Shown here: positions 24,291 through 36,640 of the stretch, piece by piece
Position numbering within the stretch: position 1 is the first letter of the stretch
Layout of the letters: every line of letters starts with the position of its first letter
Source of the DNA: Escallonia rubra
Taxonomy: Eukaryota; Streptophyta; Magnoliopsida; Escalloniales; Escalloniaceae
Reading direction: 5' to 3'
Length of the DNA: 64,000 bases
Assembly (NCBI GenBank): GCA_033065855.1
Contig: JAVXUO010002638.1
Location: 1-64,000, forward strand
Made by a program: the position numbers and the translations under genes
Notes under the pieces: generated by a model
Told to the model about the DNA's origin: nothing
The model's database searches: none
The model's input: only the letters and a program-made list of their open reading frames with translations

Positions 24291-25965
24291 GAAGTTGGCT
24301 CCGTAATTTTTCTTCTTCTCATTGGAGGGTTTTCCTGTCAAAGATTGTATCTTATGGTTGATTTCTGCATTACTTGATAACGTTAATGGGTAGATTATGT
24401 ATCTTTCGTACTTAATCACACAAGGACGGGAAGGAGACTATCCAGAGATTATAACCTGCTGGAGCTTTTAATTTCTTGAGTTTTTGGTGGCATATCCAAC
24501 GCACTCCATCCCTTCCAAACAGACTTGTATGATTAGTTTACCCTACGCCTTTGTCTTTTTGGTAAATACGAATTATTGTGGACACTTTAGGGTTTACTCT
24601 TGATATCAAAACTTGACTAAATTGAATAGCACACCTCGTTTTCGTTTTGTGCACACCTGAAAGTTGAGAGAGATTTCTTCTTTGTGCGTCTCGTTCTTTC
24701 TTTTTGGAAGGTAAGAACTGAAACTGTATATGGTCCTGTCGGTACGGGGATTTGAACTCGGGACCTCGAGGTCACACCTCGAGACCCTTTGCCATCTCCA
24801 CCACCCCTCGGGGTTGTGCGTCTCGTTCTAAACGTCACCAAATTCAATGTCTACTCTCTTGCTGTTTCTTTAGGCATGACTATGACTTATTGAGTAGTAG
24901 AAAACGGTTTTGCCACCCCAAGAAGAAAAGTGATCTCTGCTGAATTTGCTTCAGTTTCGGTCAAAAGAAAAGTTGAATGCAGTCAATTGATCCAGTTCGC
25001 AGTAGAATCGTATTGATTTCAGGGAACCAATTCATTCTCATGGGTTAACTTACAAGACAACAAACTTAGGTTCAACTAAAGGCTAATTACACACATCCTG
25101 TCAGAGGAGGCAAGAGATAGATAACTCCTCCCCCGGAACAAATTACGACCCGCCCACAAAGCCAGAAAAAGGAACCAAAAAAAATAAAAGTAAAGGGAAA
25201 CATGGACGCCACCTTGCCTAATTGCCAAAGCAATTGTACTGCTTACATATATGTGCAATGTTGGCTGATAGATCTTATATTATGGTATAGTCAAGTTATT
25301 ACGTACGTAAAGGTTTCAAGGGATAAAGTTTTATCTTAGGTTCTGGTCATCTAAGAGTAAGTCGCCCAGAAAAAAATATCTGATCATAGTAGCCGAAACA
25401 TTTGACCTATGACATATCAAATTAAAGAACCAGTTACACACATAATACAAGTTGACATTCTATGGTAGTACATCATAGTAATATTCTGAGGGTTAAAGAA
25501 AATCAATCGAGAAGAAATCATACTATTTTGAAACTAAAGCAACTCAACCATGCTAGTATTTCAACATTCTCATCCCATAACAGTTCATATGTTATGATTG
25601 AAGTTTTTTTTTTCCCTATCATCTAGATCTTCTGAAATATAATACCAAATAATTGCCTACGAAAATGCTAATCCACAAGAAAGTCCATTTTCCTTACGTA
25701 CATCTATGGAAGCTGTCACAAATATTAGAATGGTAAATTCACTGGATCTACATGAACATTCTTCAAAATAAAGATTTCTTCGGATTTGTTCGTTGTAGGC
25801 GTTGCCTGAAATGACCGTCTTACGTGTGCTTGGGATTTTCTGATCCAAACCTATATATTTTCTACTTGTGCTGCGTTGTTGATCAAGATATACTTTTCTT
25901 TTTTAGGGAAAAAAAAGGTTCTAATTCAATTGTATTTTATAGCCTCATTTCTACCGAGAGCTTGA
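24291..25965. repeat. Segmental duplication, copy 1, right part
   Basis: Closely similar to 48,424-49,658 up to about 25,660, where copy 2 is interrupted by the outer CACTA. The uninterrupted site here reads gcctac-gaa-aatgct. From about 25,667 to 25,963 there is some 300 bp not seen at the copy 2/copy 3 border, flanked by gct on both sides. Apart from the SINE at 24,698-24,813, nothing gene-like is seen. Confidence 0.85.
24698..24813 (-). mobile_element. tRNA-derived SINE, 116 bp, with 16-bp target duplication
   Basis: Read on the - strand the body starts ccccgaggggtggtgg. It has a box-A-like tggcaaaggg and a box-B match gagttcaaatcc, the internal RNA polymerase III promoter of a tRNA head, and ends in a short A-rich tail (ccaaaaagaa). 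The direct repeat ttgtgcgtctcgttct flanks it at 24,682-24,697 and 24,814-24,829. The paralogous segment has a single unoccupied copy of this site near 48,811. No other copy was seen in the window. Confidence 0.85.
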
Positions 25966-26857
25966 GAAAGCAAACGCTGTCTACCAATTGCTAGTGCTAC
26001 ACCATCGTGTACATTTTTGCATCCACTTTAGTGAGTTCATCCAGGATTTTCCCACATGCAAGCTAAAAGCTATACATTCTTAAGTGACATCCAAACTTCA
26101 TTGTGATTAACAAGCATCAGTTATGTACTATATATTCTTAACAACATGTGGATACGCAATGTAGTTCTGTATTAGCCTGAGAAAAAAGAAAATCTCTAAT
26201 CAGTGTAAATATAAATGGCAAGGCAAGTGGAAAGCGCATGCCCAAGTCACTTCTCTTGGGATTTAAACCCCTAAAACAGGTACCACTAGCACAACAAGAA
26301 AAAAAATAAAATAAAAAAAAGAAAAAAGAAAAGAAAAACTGTCACACGCACGCAAAATTATGAATACAGATATCTAATGTGATTCTTCTCATGCCTACGT
26401 CCATAGAGAAAACTGCGAAAAAAATTGCACTATAAAGTAGAGAAGTTATAATAAAACTTTCACTCAGTCACTCAGACCCAATTCTCCTACATCCAACCTC
26501 ACCTCACTATTTTTCTGAGAGTGAATAAAAACTCTACGCTGCTTTTTCTCACTCGCTAGTCCTATGTAACCCTCTTGCATTTCATCAACAATCATAAGCT
26601 CTGAGGGACTATTCATTGAAAAAAGATATAATAAATTTTCACTTTTTATAATTAAAACGATGGCAAAAAGATTTCCTTTTTAGTTGTTTGTTTACAATGT
26701 TTCATTTTAATTTTGGAAAAGCTTCATCAAAACAGTGAAGAAAGGTGAAAACACTAGGTGTTTCCATAATTTTCCGGTTGGTTCTAACTCTGTGTGAGGA
26801 AAAGTAGAGAAAAATGCACTATTCAGTTTGTCTTCTGACTCCCTTGTTAGGTCTAAT
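25966..26857. repeat. Segmental duplication, copy 2, left part
   Basis: Begins gagaaagcaaacgctgtcta, as does the third copy at 63,831. Collinear with 15,400-16,730. Includes the same cactataaagt TATA-like site near 26,430 but no reading frame. Confidence 0.8.
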
Positions 26858-27726
26858 TAGGGATGGCAACGGGGCGGGTCGGATGCGGATCTGCTAAAAT
26901 CCGAACCCGCCCCGCTAGTCATTAAACTTTGCCCCGCCCCGCCCCGCACAGGGTTATGTATCTAAAAAACCATAACCGACCCTACGTGGATGTAAGAAAC
27001 CCGAACCCGCCCCGTTCCGCCCCGTCCTCTCTCTAGCTCGCGAAAAAACCCAAAACCAACCTTCCCTGCCTTGGCTCTGGCCCTGTTCTGCTTGGTTTAG
27101 CAAAGCTTGGATTCACGAATTGAATAAATGATAAAGAGATAAGGCATCGGCGCCGGTGTAGCGGTCGGTAGAGCCGTAACGAGACAAGTCCGTGGCAAGT
27201 TCGTGGCCGTGCGGTGTTATCGTTGCAAGATACTGTGCGGTTGAGCTACCGCAAGGTCGTGGCCGTACAGTGGAGTCGTTGGAAGTTCGTGGCCGCCGGT
27301 GAAGAATGGGTAGATCGGTAAAGAATGGCCGACTGTCCGTGCGTTGTTACCGTTGTAAGACACCATGCAGTGGAGCGGCCAGAAGTTCGCGCGTGGCCGT
27401 GCGGTGGTGGAGAGTGGTCAGATCACATGGGACTTGTGAGTGGCCGACTGGCCGTGCGGCGGAGAGTGAATGAGAAAGGTGAAATGGAGGGTTTGCCATA
27501 AAGAACATATATATAGTATAGATGGACGGCTAAGATCAACCGATTTATTAGGGTAAGTATATTGGGGCGGGGCAGGGCGAGGCGGATAGCATAGAATACC
27601 ATACCCGACCCTAACCCGCTGCGGGTTTTTGAAAAAAATACCATACCCACTCTATGATCCGGTCAAAGTCAAAATAATCCGCTCCTACCGGATCGGGGCG
27701 GGTCGAAAATCCGCGGGTGCGGATTA
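26858..27726. mobile_element. Non-autonomous hAT-like insertion
   Basis: Starts tagggatggcaacggggcgg, a start widely seen in plant hAT-derived repeats, and is rich in cccgcccc and ggggcgggtc at both sides. Its borders are defined by comparison with copy 1, where aggtccaaaa runs straight into cccccctcctacccctcatt. A right inverted terminus and an 8-bp target duplication were not recognised, so the right end may be truncated. No transposase is encoded. Confidence 0.55.
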
Positions 27727-27946
27727 CCCCCCCACCCTCGTCATTCACAAAACCATCGGACCCATCTTGGCACCACCTTGCTACTTCCACCTCGTCATTC
27801 ACCTGTTGTTTCCAAAAATTTTCAGCCGATTCTAACTCTGTGTCAGGAGAAGTAGAGAAAATGCACTATTGACTCTGTCTTCGGACATAGTTGTCAGGTC
27901 CAACAGACTGCATCGTGCCCCCCTCTCTCCTCATCATTCACAAACC

Positions 27947-28570
27947 GAAGGGTGTAACTTGAATAGATTGGGTTGATTTTTTACCTAACCTAAAAAAATC
28001 GATACGCTTAAAAAGTCAAACGAGCTTTAACTCAAGAAAGATTGAATAAATTGGGTTGAGATGGCTTGGGTTAGTGGGGTTTTTTTCAATGGGTCAATCA
28101 AAATAGAATAAATATGTTTTATATTTAAATAAAAGTGGAATAGTGGTGGCTGGCGATAACAGCAGCTGCCGGGGTGGTGCTGCCTGCGACGTTGGAGCGG
28201 TGAAAGTGGTGGCCGGCGACGGACGGCGGCGGAGCGCGCGGCAGTGGTGGTCAGCAACGGCCGGTGGAGGTGGCCAGCGAGGCGGCGATAGCGGTGGTAA
28301 TTGGCAACGGTCGGCAGCAGTGGCCAGCGATGACTGGCAACGGCTGCGGCTGCTACCGGCTATGGTGGTGTAGGCCGACGGTGGTGGTTAAAAAATGTGA
28401 CTTTTTACCAAATGGGGTTTAAAAGCCCAACCAAAATAACCCACTATTATATAAGCTTAGCCCATTCTAACCCACATTATACTTAGGTTGGTTGGGTTGG
28501 GCAAAAATTCAAAAATTTTTGGGTTATGTTGGTTAAAACCATAAAGCTCAACTCAAACTCGCAGCCCTAA
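27947..28570. mobile_element. Second hAT-like non-autonomous insertion
   Basis: A block absent from copy 1 starts aagggtgtaactt and ends gcagccctaa, giving imperfect inverted ends. It is flanked by acaaaccg (27,939-27,946) and acaaaccc (28,571-28,578), a near-perfect 8-bp target duplication of hAT type. Inside, a C/G-rich stretch near 28,140-28,375 is low-complexity (ggtggc repeats), not a gene. Confidence 0.55.
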
Positions 28571-29975
28571 ACAAACCCATCGAAACCACTGTGGCATCGC
28601 CCCGCTGCTTCAGATTGAAGCCCCAACATCACCGCAATCCACCTTCCTCACCATTCCTTGCCACCCACAACCACCGTGTGGCACCACCCAAAAGCTTCAA
28701 ATCGAAGTCCGAGCACCACTGTAAGCTAGCCTCCTCACCACTCCTCGCCACCCACACTCACCATGAAAACCGTCGTCGAACCCCAAAATTAAACTAGATC
28801 ACCACCCGCAAGAGCCAAGAAACACCAAAACACCACCCTCAACCACCAACGCAACCTGCCCGCAACCGTTTGTTCCACCATTCGTGAGCCACGACTGCCG
28901 TTGATCTAACGGTCTTCAGTTAGGTTTTGACGGTGTTGGTAGTGGTAGTGGTTGACGATGACAGTCTTAGCCCCCCATCCTCGCCACCCGTACCCACCAC
29001 GAAAATCGTCGCCGCACAAGTTCCACAAACTGAATTGCCACACAATAGCCATTGAAACACCGTAACACCACCCTAAATCACCGGTTCAGCCTCTTGGTGG
29101 CATTCAGTGGTGATGGATATGGGGTTTTTGGGGCGGCAATGGTTGAAGAAGAAGGAGAATAGATGGGTTTGTGTTGAGAAATAAAAAATGAGTGGGTCAT
29201 CGTCTAAAAAGTGGTTGATTAGTGGGCTTTGATGTTAGAACTTTTAAGGGACTTTAGGGGTATTATGGTAACTTGGCATGTCAGTAGTAAGGACATTTTG
29301 GTAAATTACAGTGAGAAACGAAGGTAAACTAATAAGATTATGTGAAAAAAAAACAGCATCTAATACTCATTTAAAAAGTGTAAAGGATAAGATGGACATT
29401 TTTTGATGAAAAAATGTAAACGACGACTAAGATGTGCATTTTCTTTATAATTTGTTCTCAAAACAAAAACTCAGAATACAAAAACAAAAAATAAAAAACT
29501 AAAATTGAAAATGTAAACGAACAAACCCTAAGTGCTTTGTACTCTTTTTAGCTCTATCTGACAGATACTTGGTATATTACTGCCTTAAACTCTCAAAATG
29601 CTAAAACTTGAGGCTACTCCGTAAAGTTCCTCTGATTTATTTTCCTTTATACGGAGTGCGAAAGAAGGAGTAGGTGACTTTCTTTGGTCAAAAGCAGCAA
29701 AAGGAGCATTACATAATCCATGTTTTCATAAATAGACACTTTCTACTAATGGTAATCCAGTAGTCAAACGGAAGTTTTGTACTTACAATGTTCATTTGGC
29801 TTGGTGTGGGAGGATTTCATATGTTCAGACTTTCTTCTTCTATTAATAATTCGCGTGTGATTGCATCTTATTTCAAACTTTATGGCTGTACTCGTTAATG
29901 TAAAGCCAACACCAACAATATCAACCTGAAACATGCAAGATATTGACAGCTGATGACTTCATTGTCAATAACAAA
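28571..29975. repeat. Segmental duplication, copy 2, middle part
   Basis: Collinear with 16,750-17,270 and then 23,160-24,245 of copy 1, which shows that the AT-rich satellite of copy 1 is an interruption at about 28,930-28,960. No gene seen. Confidence 0.8.
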
Positions 29976-30412
29976 GTCATAGAGCTGTCCCCTTTTTGTG
30001 AAAAATATACCTGTTTTTTGTTTTGTTCTGCAACGCGAGGGCTGCCTATCTCGGTATGTAGCTGACCTCATTTATATCGTATTGGCTTGGCGGCCTTACT
30101 TGCCTAACATGGAGATCCAAACAAACTTTTATAGTAAACTACGTATATGAAGAATAATACTGGTTCTAAATTCACATCATATCCAAATATGTTAACAGAG
30201 AGCACTCATATGTGAAACAGTATGAATATGCCACAAGGACAAAAGGTTCGTCTCTGACAAATGTGATCATGAATCAACACAATTTGGGAGTACTGGAGAT
30301 TTACTAGAGTCATTCAATTCGAGAATCACTGACAGTAAGCCAAACCATGATAAAATACATCTTGCACTCTGTTCTGTAGTCAACCCTCAAAGGGAATGAC
30401 TCGCATGATAGT

Positions 30413-31537
30413 TTAGGACGTGACGCGGAACAGCTCAAGAGCTCCTCCAGTAGGTGCTTTTGTAGTGGTCCGGAGCGTTCTGTATTCTTCAAAATTGAAC
30501 GGAACGTAGAGATTAGGGTGTTCAGAGTCTACTAGTTCCAGCCGAGTTTCCACTTTGGTGTCCCTTGGGCCTAACACAAACAAAGCAAGCGAAGTGCGGA
30601 TTTTTGCTTCATAGCATTGGACTCGGTGCTTCACGTTGCAAAACCTTCCGTTGCTCCATACCTAGAGGTACAAGGAAATGTTAATGTTTAGTGATAACTT
30701 TGACTAGACGCGAGCCGAATTGATTAGGTTTCACAACAAGGTTATACACAAAAAGCGACGTACTTTAGCAATATCTCCGACGTTGATCACAAGGGTGCCT
30801 CGCATGGGATCAACAGGCACTAGTTCCCCAGTGAACTTGTTCACAGCTTCCAAACCACCAATTATTTCATCATCCTGTAATATGGTCAGAAATCCTGGGT
30901 CTGAGTGCATTACTGCACCAGTTTGCCCGACGCTTTGGGGGTTGTAGTTGTATTTGTTCAATTTCAACTGACATGGCCATTCACTGAACAAGTCGCCTTT
31001 CAGACCCATGCCTTCTAGCAACTTGCGTCCAAGATCTTGGGCAAGATCATATAGTGCTTGAGAGTACCTGGATAAAGTTTCCCTGCATTAATAAAATAGC
31101 CATTTTGAATTGTGCGGGACATTAGTATTTATTGCAAATGTTTTACTGCAAACATGGTTGTATCGATCTTGATTTTGCTAAGAGAGAGAGAGAGAGAGAG
31201 TTAACCTCTGGTGAGCTGAGGCATCTAGCTGATCACAAAAGTTATCCACAGCTCCTGGTGAGGCCATGTCATAGACACTCATCCCCTCGAAAAATGGACT
31301 GGCTTGGTTAGGTGGTGTGTACCCTTTGCCCTCTACAGGACTAACATTCCGCAGTTTGATATCTGCGGGAAGGTCGAGGAATGACCGGGTAACCGCCTTC
31401 ATCTCCAACATCAGTTTCTCCGAGACGCCATGGTTTATGAGCCTAAAACATCCCCATTCCTCACATGCTTTAACCAGTTTTTCAGCTAGTCCTGCAAAGT
31501 CTTGCATATCGATCACAGGAACAACAGAAGGTTCCAT
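30413..31537 (-). CDS. 2-oxoglutarate dioxygenase, DAO family (copy a)
   Basis: This is a soluble Fe(II)/2-oxoglutarate-dependent oxygenase most like DAO, the enzyme family that oxidises indole-3-acetic acid to its 2-oxindole form and so inactivates auxin. Exons on the - strand are 31,537-31,206, 31,082-30,764 and 30,661-30,413, all GT-AG, giving 299 residues, the usual DAO length. The N-terminal DIOX_N block has CEEWGCFRLINHGVS. The iron ligands are H170 and D172 (MHSDPGF) and H229 (NVKHRVQ), with R239-x-S241 as the 2-oxoglutarate anchor. Family hallmarks include KLRN, YDMASP and IWSNGR-like VWSNGR. The frame is intact. A near-identical neighbour lies at 35,483-36,640 in the same orientation. 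Substrate is inferred from family only. Confidence 0.87.
31181..31200. repeat. (AG)n tract in intron 1 of DAO copy a
   Basis: Ten AG units beside the 5' splice site of intron 1, on the side away from the coding sequence. Copy b lacks it. Confidence 0.9.
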
Positions 31538-31605
31538 GCCTCTCTTTAATTATGCTCTATCTGTGTCTGTGCGGAAGCGGAATGCATGTAGTGTTGTCGA
31601 TTCTG

Positions 31606-31634
31606 CATATGATGCATTGCTTATATACTGGTTG
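31606..31634 (-). promoter_or_regulatory. Core promoter of DAO copy a (TATA box)
   Basis: On the gene strand the sequence aaccagtatataagcaatgc lies about 85 bases upstream of the ATG. The same block, with one difference, precedes copy b, so the TATA box and its downstream aagcaatgcat context are conserved between the paralogues. This gives a plausible short leader of about 50 nt. Confidence 0.7.
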
Positions 31635-31639
31635 GTGTC

Positions 31640-34600
31640 AGCTTCTTCTACCCTAGGACGGTTTTTAATTCTCCTTTTTCATCTAATCATGTTGATAACT
31701 ATGGGCCGGCCCTCTAGAAACCCTTTCTCCTACTGTTTGGCTTGTCAAAGTTTACTATTTAATTCTAGTGAAGAAAGGTACTTCTCCCTGCATGTGAATG
31801 CATGGCTCTAAAGAATTGCATGAAATAAGCTGTTCTCCATGCCAGTACGAAGCTTTGGTAACTTCCTACCACATAAGTGAACATCTAGAATGTTACATAA
31901 ATTTTATAACTTTCGTTCAAGGAATTTTTTTTTCTTTGTCTCATTGGTCAAGCTTGTTTGGCTACCTATTAATTCTTCAGTCTTACACATCTCGAAAGTT
32001 TTTTGATGAGCCTCTTCTGGTTAAAGTATAATTTGGTAAAAAAAAACTAGATGAATGAATGGCCACGAACTAGTTCTAATATGGGAAAAACTTCAATGTA
32101 ACGGTAATAGAGATGACATGACATGACATGACCAACATATAAGATGAAAAAATTAAATAGAACCTTGAAGCCCTACTGTCTCCGAATCCTTCTACCTTGT
32201 TAGATTCAACCAGTGTCACACCATCCTATCTCTATCACCATGATGCTGAAGATTTTTTCCTAATATATATAGGTAACAAATGTTTTATTTTCCCCGATAA
32301 CACGGTGAAAGCCAAAAGGATACATAATTCCTGTTGACTGTTGAGTTAAACAAAATACGTCAAGCCCCGACTTTGCCAAAATAAATTGTTTTTAAAAAGC
32401 AAAAGAATATAAGCTTATTCAAAATAAACTCAACATATTTGATTAGATGTTTTAACCATTACTTTTAAACAGCTAAGAATATTGACGTGCAACCTAACTA
32501 CATCACCATGGTAGCTCGATACGCTTCAAATATTAGGATCATCTGTGGTTTGGAGGAGGTCCATCTAAGCGGAATTTCAAAAGTAAATATTACATTGTTC
32601 TGGACCATTTAGAATCGTTGGATTTGGAGGCTGATGGGATGGGAGGAAAGGCTAAGAGATGCATGGAATTGTTTGATAAATACATACAGCAGTTCTAGAT
32701 GGCCCAGACGGTGGGTCTCTGACCATCCCATATTTCTCAAATTTGGGACACATGTCTACTTTGCGTGAGAAACTTGCGGTTTGGAGGAGGTCCATCTAAG
32801 CTAAATTTGAAGAGTAAATAGTACATGGTTCGCGGACCTCCCAATATTTCTTAAATCTTGTTGATGGCTCCAGTTATTTTATGCATAAATTGAGTGTGTT
32901 TGAAATTTACGCTCAGACAAACTATGTTGGTGAGTAGACCTTCTAGCTTAAATTGAATGCTTGGCCTTTGAAACATGCATTGAATGTGAAGAATTTATCT
33001 GTTCTTTATGCATCCATCATGTAGCAGCCCATTTGCCAAAAAATATAGACAGACGCAGACAACAGAAAATAACTAGACGAACAGAAAAATGCAGTCATAA
33101 TCCGGTCACTGGACTAACGAAACAATGGGCGACATATTCAAAGTAGTTTCAGTAAGTTGATCTCGGTATTCGATATTGACCGGGCATTTGACAAACATTT
33201 CATATGAGGTTTTTGGCGCACCAAAAGCATGGAAATCAAAAATCAATTGGTAATGAAAGGCAAGCCTTACAAGACTTATACGTTATGTTCTAAATTGTTA
33301 TTTTTCCGATTTGGGATTGTATTTCGACACGCTCCTTAATGTTTGGCCATGTGGTGGTGAAATTTCAATTTTATACCACGTAAAAGAATTTAAGTCAAAA
33401 TTAATTGGCAACGAAGAAGACTCAATTATCTTAGTGCATCTAGGAAATAGTTTTCTTGTTTAGGTTTGCTTTTCATAATCTTTTTGGGAGTGATTTATCC
33501 TTCTACTTGAATGTTATTTTTTTACATTGACCGTCTCTTATCATATATGTATATTACTTTTTTATAATGATTATTTTACCGATGTGAAATTGCATCTCAA
33601 TAGTCTCGTGATTACTAACCTTTCTAGTACTTGTCACTTACCTTTCTTGTTATAGAGACAACATCATCTATGACTAGGAAAGTTTAGATCGCAAGGGTAG
33701 TAGTAGAGGACAACCTCCTCTACGGTGGAAAATGTATATGCAATGTAACTGTTACCGGAATGATCTTGTCTCAGTGACCCATAATTGTGAGTACTTTTTA
33801 AACGAGATATGACTTACTTTTTGGGTGTTACTGACTATTTTAGCGAACGCGGCTTACCATGTACAACGACACCTCTAGAGCCAAATCATCGGTGCTGAAG
33901 TAACTTAGCTGGCTGCCTAGAAATTGAAAGGTCGAACACAATGCATGGTTTCACATGCACGTGCGATTTTTGTGGCGGCATTATATTTGTGGCTGATTGA
34001 ACACTGGGCAACCTCGCTGAACGCTGTGCATATGTGGGCCTTGTGGCGGCACTTAAGACCTCTCTGGTAATGTAGACCTTCTGGCGGCACATGGTTGAGC
34101 CAAAGCTGGGCCGACACCTCGCTAGTCACGAAAAGCTAGTCAGTTGGATACGCGAGTGGCAAAAGAATTGATAACAGAGGTGAGGTGATGGGCGCCGGGT
34201 GGTGTTGACTCTGGAGGAACTGCAAAAGGTGGCTAGGTCCCACCGGGGCCATTGATTGCATGCGGTAATCGCTGTTGACGGTGGTGTATCCAGAAAGTTT
34301 AATCGGGGGTGTCAAAAAAGAAAAAAAAAATTGTGGCTAACATAAAAGAATTCAAAAGGTTCAAGTTCATATAAAATATGAATAATCAAAAACACATAAT
34401 AAAAGCGTCACTATAAAGTACGTTAAATACAAAATAAATTGCTCAATTTGACTACTAATAATATATCTTTGTTATGCATAGTGATTTATTTAACTTGTTA
34501 AGGTTGGTCAATAATAAATTATCACTTTTGCATAAAAAAAACTTAACTCTTACTCTATAGATATATTACTAATGTGATTATCAATTATGTGACTACTTTA

Positions 34601-35480
34601 ATCACGTATAAGTTACCAAATTATAAGAATTTAAAGGAATAGAAATAATTAACCTTAATCTATTCTTGTCCTTTTGTAATATGGAGATTTAGAATATAGA
34701 ATAGTGCAAAAAAAATGACAATGAAAAAGACAAAGACAAGGTACAAAGAGTAAAAAACACGACAAAATAAAATTTTAATAAATTAATGCTATAATATGTG
34801 ACATTTTCAGAAATATTTTATATATTTTCCAAAAACTAAAAGAGGAGTTCAAAAAATATTGAGGGGTGCCATGCCCCCTCCCCCCCCCCCCCCCCCCCCG
34901 GTCATGGGGGAGGTCCGCCCCTGGTGGAGGTGCTGGTATGTGGCAAAGGTGGTGGCCGGTGGTGGTTGAGAGAGGAGACTGAGACGCGGCAGTCCTTTAA
35001 TTCCTTGTTTGCCATATGTCTATCATTGTGTATCGGATGATACTCGAACTAATAATAAAAGTACGTAGAACCGAACAACCATTGAACGGTGAAGTGAAAA
35101 TAGTTTTTTGCCTCTTGACCTCTAGAGTAATTACAACGTAAAACTCACCATGCAAGAGCCTATGGAAACCAAAATCAGCATAGGTTGCAAATTTGCATCA
35201 TCTAGAAAAGCATATGTAAAATGCACGAACAAAAGATCTTTATTCATAAAAGTGTAAGCTACAGTTGCCCTCCTATAGAGTGGGATGCAGGCCATTTACA
35301 TCCGACGAAAGAGCCAGCAGGAATGTGTAAATACCATCTTTTGTGTTCTAATAATACATCAACATATTTCACCTGAACCCATTCCTTACTGATGAGATAT
35401 AATTGATTGAAAACAAATTAGTCTAGCGGAAATACAAGTTTCGTTCTTCCACAACCCTCAGAGGGTATGTGGTGCGACAA
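31640..35480. other. Intergenic DNA between the two DAO genes
   Basis: No gene seen. Contents are a direct repeat around gtttggaggaggtccatcta at 32,549 and 32,780, a short gacat repeat near 32,118, a probable small DNA transposon remnant (about 34,283-34,930) with a 20-C run, and the 3' flank of DAO copy b. Met-started frames near 33,900-34,130 have no recognisable motifs. Confidence 0.6.
34283..34930. mobile_element. Probable small DNA-transposon remnant
   Basis: The left side, gtgtatccagaaagttt with cgggggtgtc, and the right side, gccatgccccct and gggggaggtccgcccctgg, resemble a common non-coding plant repeat in which an AT-rich core lies between such G/C-rich ends. An exact C20 run lies at 34,880-34,899. 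No coding capacity. The family is uncertain. Confidence 0.35.
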
Positions 35481-35482
35481 TT

Positions 35483-36640
35483 TCAGAAGTTGGTGGCGCG
35501 GAATAGCTCGAGAGCTCCACCAGTAGGTGCTTTCGTTGTAGTTCGAAGCGTCCTATATTCTTCAAAGTCGAAAGGGACGTAGAGATTTGGGTGTTCAGAG
35601 TCCACTAGTTCATGCCGAGTTTCCACCTTTGCGTCCCGTGGCCCTAACACGAACAGAGCAATTGAGGTGCGGATTTTTGCTTCATAACATTGTACCCGGT
35701 GCTTCACATTGCAAAACCTTCCATTGCTCCATACCTGTGACACGTTCAAAGTTAGTCTTATTGTAACTTTGAGTAAATAGAGTTGATCAAATTGCATAAA
35801 AAAGTTGGTAGAAAAAGGGGACATACTTTGGCAATATCTCCGACGTTGATCACAAAGGTGCCTGGCATGGGATCAACAGGCACTAGTTCACCAGTGTTCC
35901 GGCTCACAGCTTCCAAACCGCCTATTATTTCATCATCCTGTAATATGGTGAGAAACCCCGGGTCTGAATGCATGACTGCACCAGTTTGGCCTACACTTTG
36001 AGGATTATAGTTGTACTTGTTCAACTTCAATTGACAAGGCCACCCGTTAAACAGGTCGCCATGCAGTCCCATACCCTGTAACAACTTGGCCCCAAGATCT
36101 TGAGCAAGATCATACAGAGCTTGACAGTACTTGAACAGAATCTCCCTGCGATGTTTCATCAACAACGACAATATTTATTAGGAAAATTTTTCCAGTAACC
36201 ATGGCTGCTGAGAACTTTCTACAATCCTCTGCCAATCTACGATGTAATATATGTTGCTAAAGTTTTAATTGGAAGGTCATAAAAAGTTATTGGAGGAGAG
36301 CTAACCTATGGTGAGCTGAGGCCCCTAGCTGATTGCAGAAGTCATCAACAGCTCCGGATGAAGCCATGTCATAAATGCTCATGCCCTCAAAGAATGGACT
36401 TGCGTGGTTAGGTGGTGTGTACCCTTTACCCTCTACAGGACTTGCATTTCGCATTTTGATTTCTGGAGGAAGGTCGAGGAGAGATAAGGTAACCGCCTTG
36501 ACGTCCGACATGAGTTTTTCTGAGACACCATGGTTTATGAGCCTAAAACATCCCCATTCCTCACACGCTTTAACTAGCTTCTCAGCTAGTGTTGCAAAGT
36601 CTTGCATATCGATCACAGGAACACCAGAAGCTGCAGCCAT
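35483..36640 (-). CDS. 2-oxoglutarate dioxygenase, DAO family (copy b)
   Basis: Tandem paralogue of the gene at 30,413-31,537, with the same predicted role in oxidative auxin inactivation in the cytosol. Exons on the - strand are 36,640-36,306, 36,145-35,827 and 35,734-35,483, giving 301 residues. Exon 2 is the same length (319 nt) in both copies, and intron positions and phases are identical. Ligands are intact: H171 and D173 (MHSDPGF), H230 (VKHRVQ) and the R-x-S anchor at 240-242. It differs from copy a mainly at the N-terminus (MAAASGVP), around residues 45-60, and at the C-terminus (RATNF). No stop or frameshift. The substrate is inferred from the family. Confidence 0.87.

Noticed and set aside
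24732..24813. Possible tRNA gene on the - strand
   Set aside because: It has A- and B-box-like parts but no folded cloverleaf, and it is flanked by a target duplication; a SINE explains it better.
28143..28373. Gly/Ala/Arg-rich frame
   Set aside because: Comes from ggtggc/gcgacgg repeats within the second hAT-like insertion; absent from the paralogous segment.
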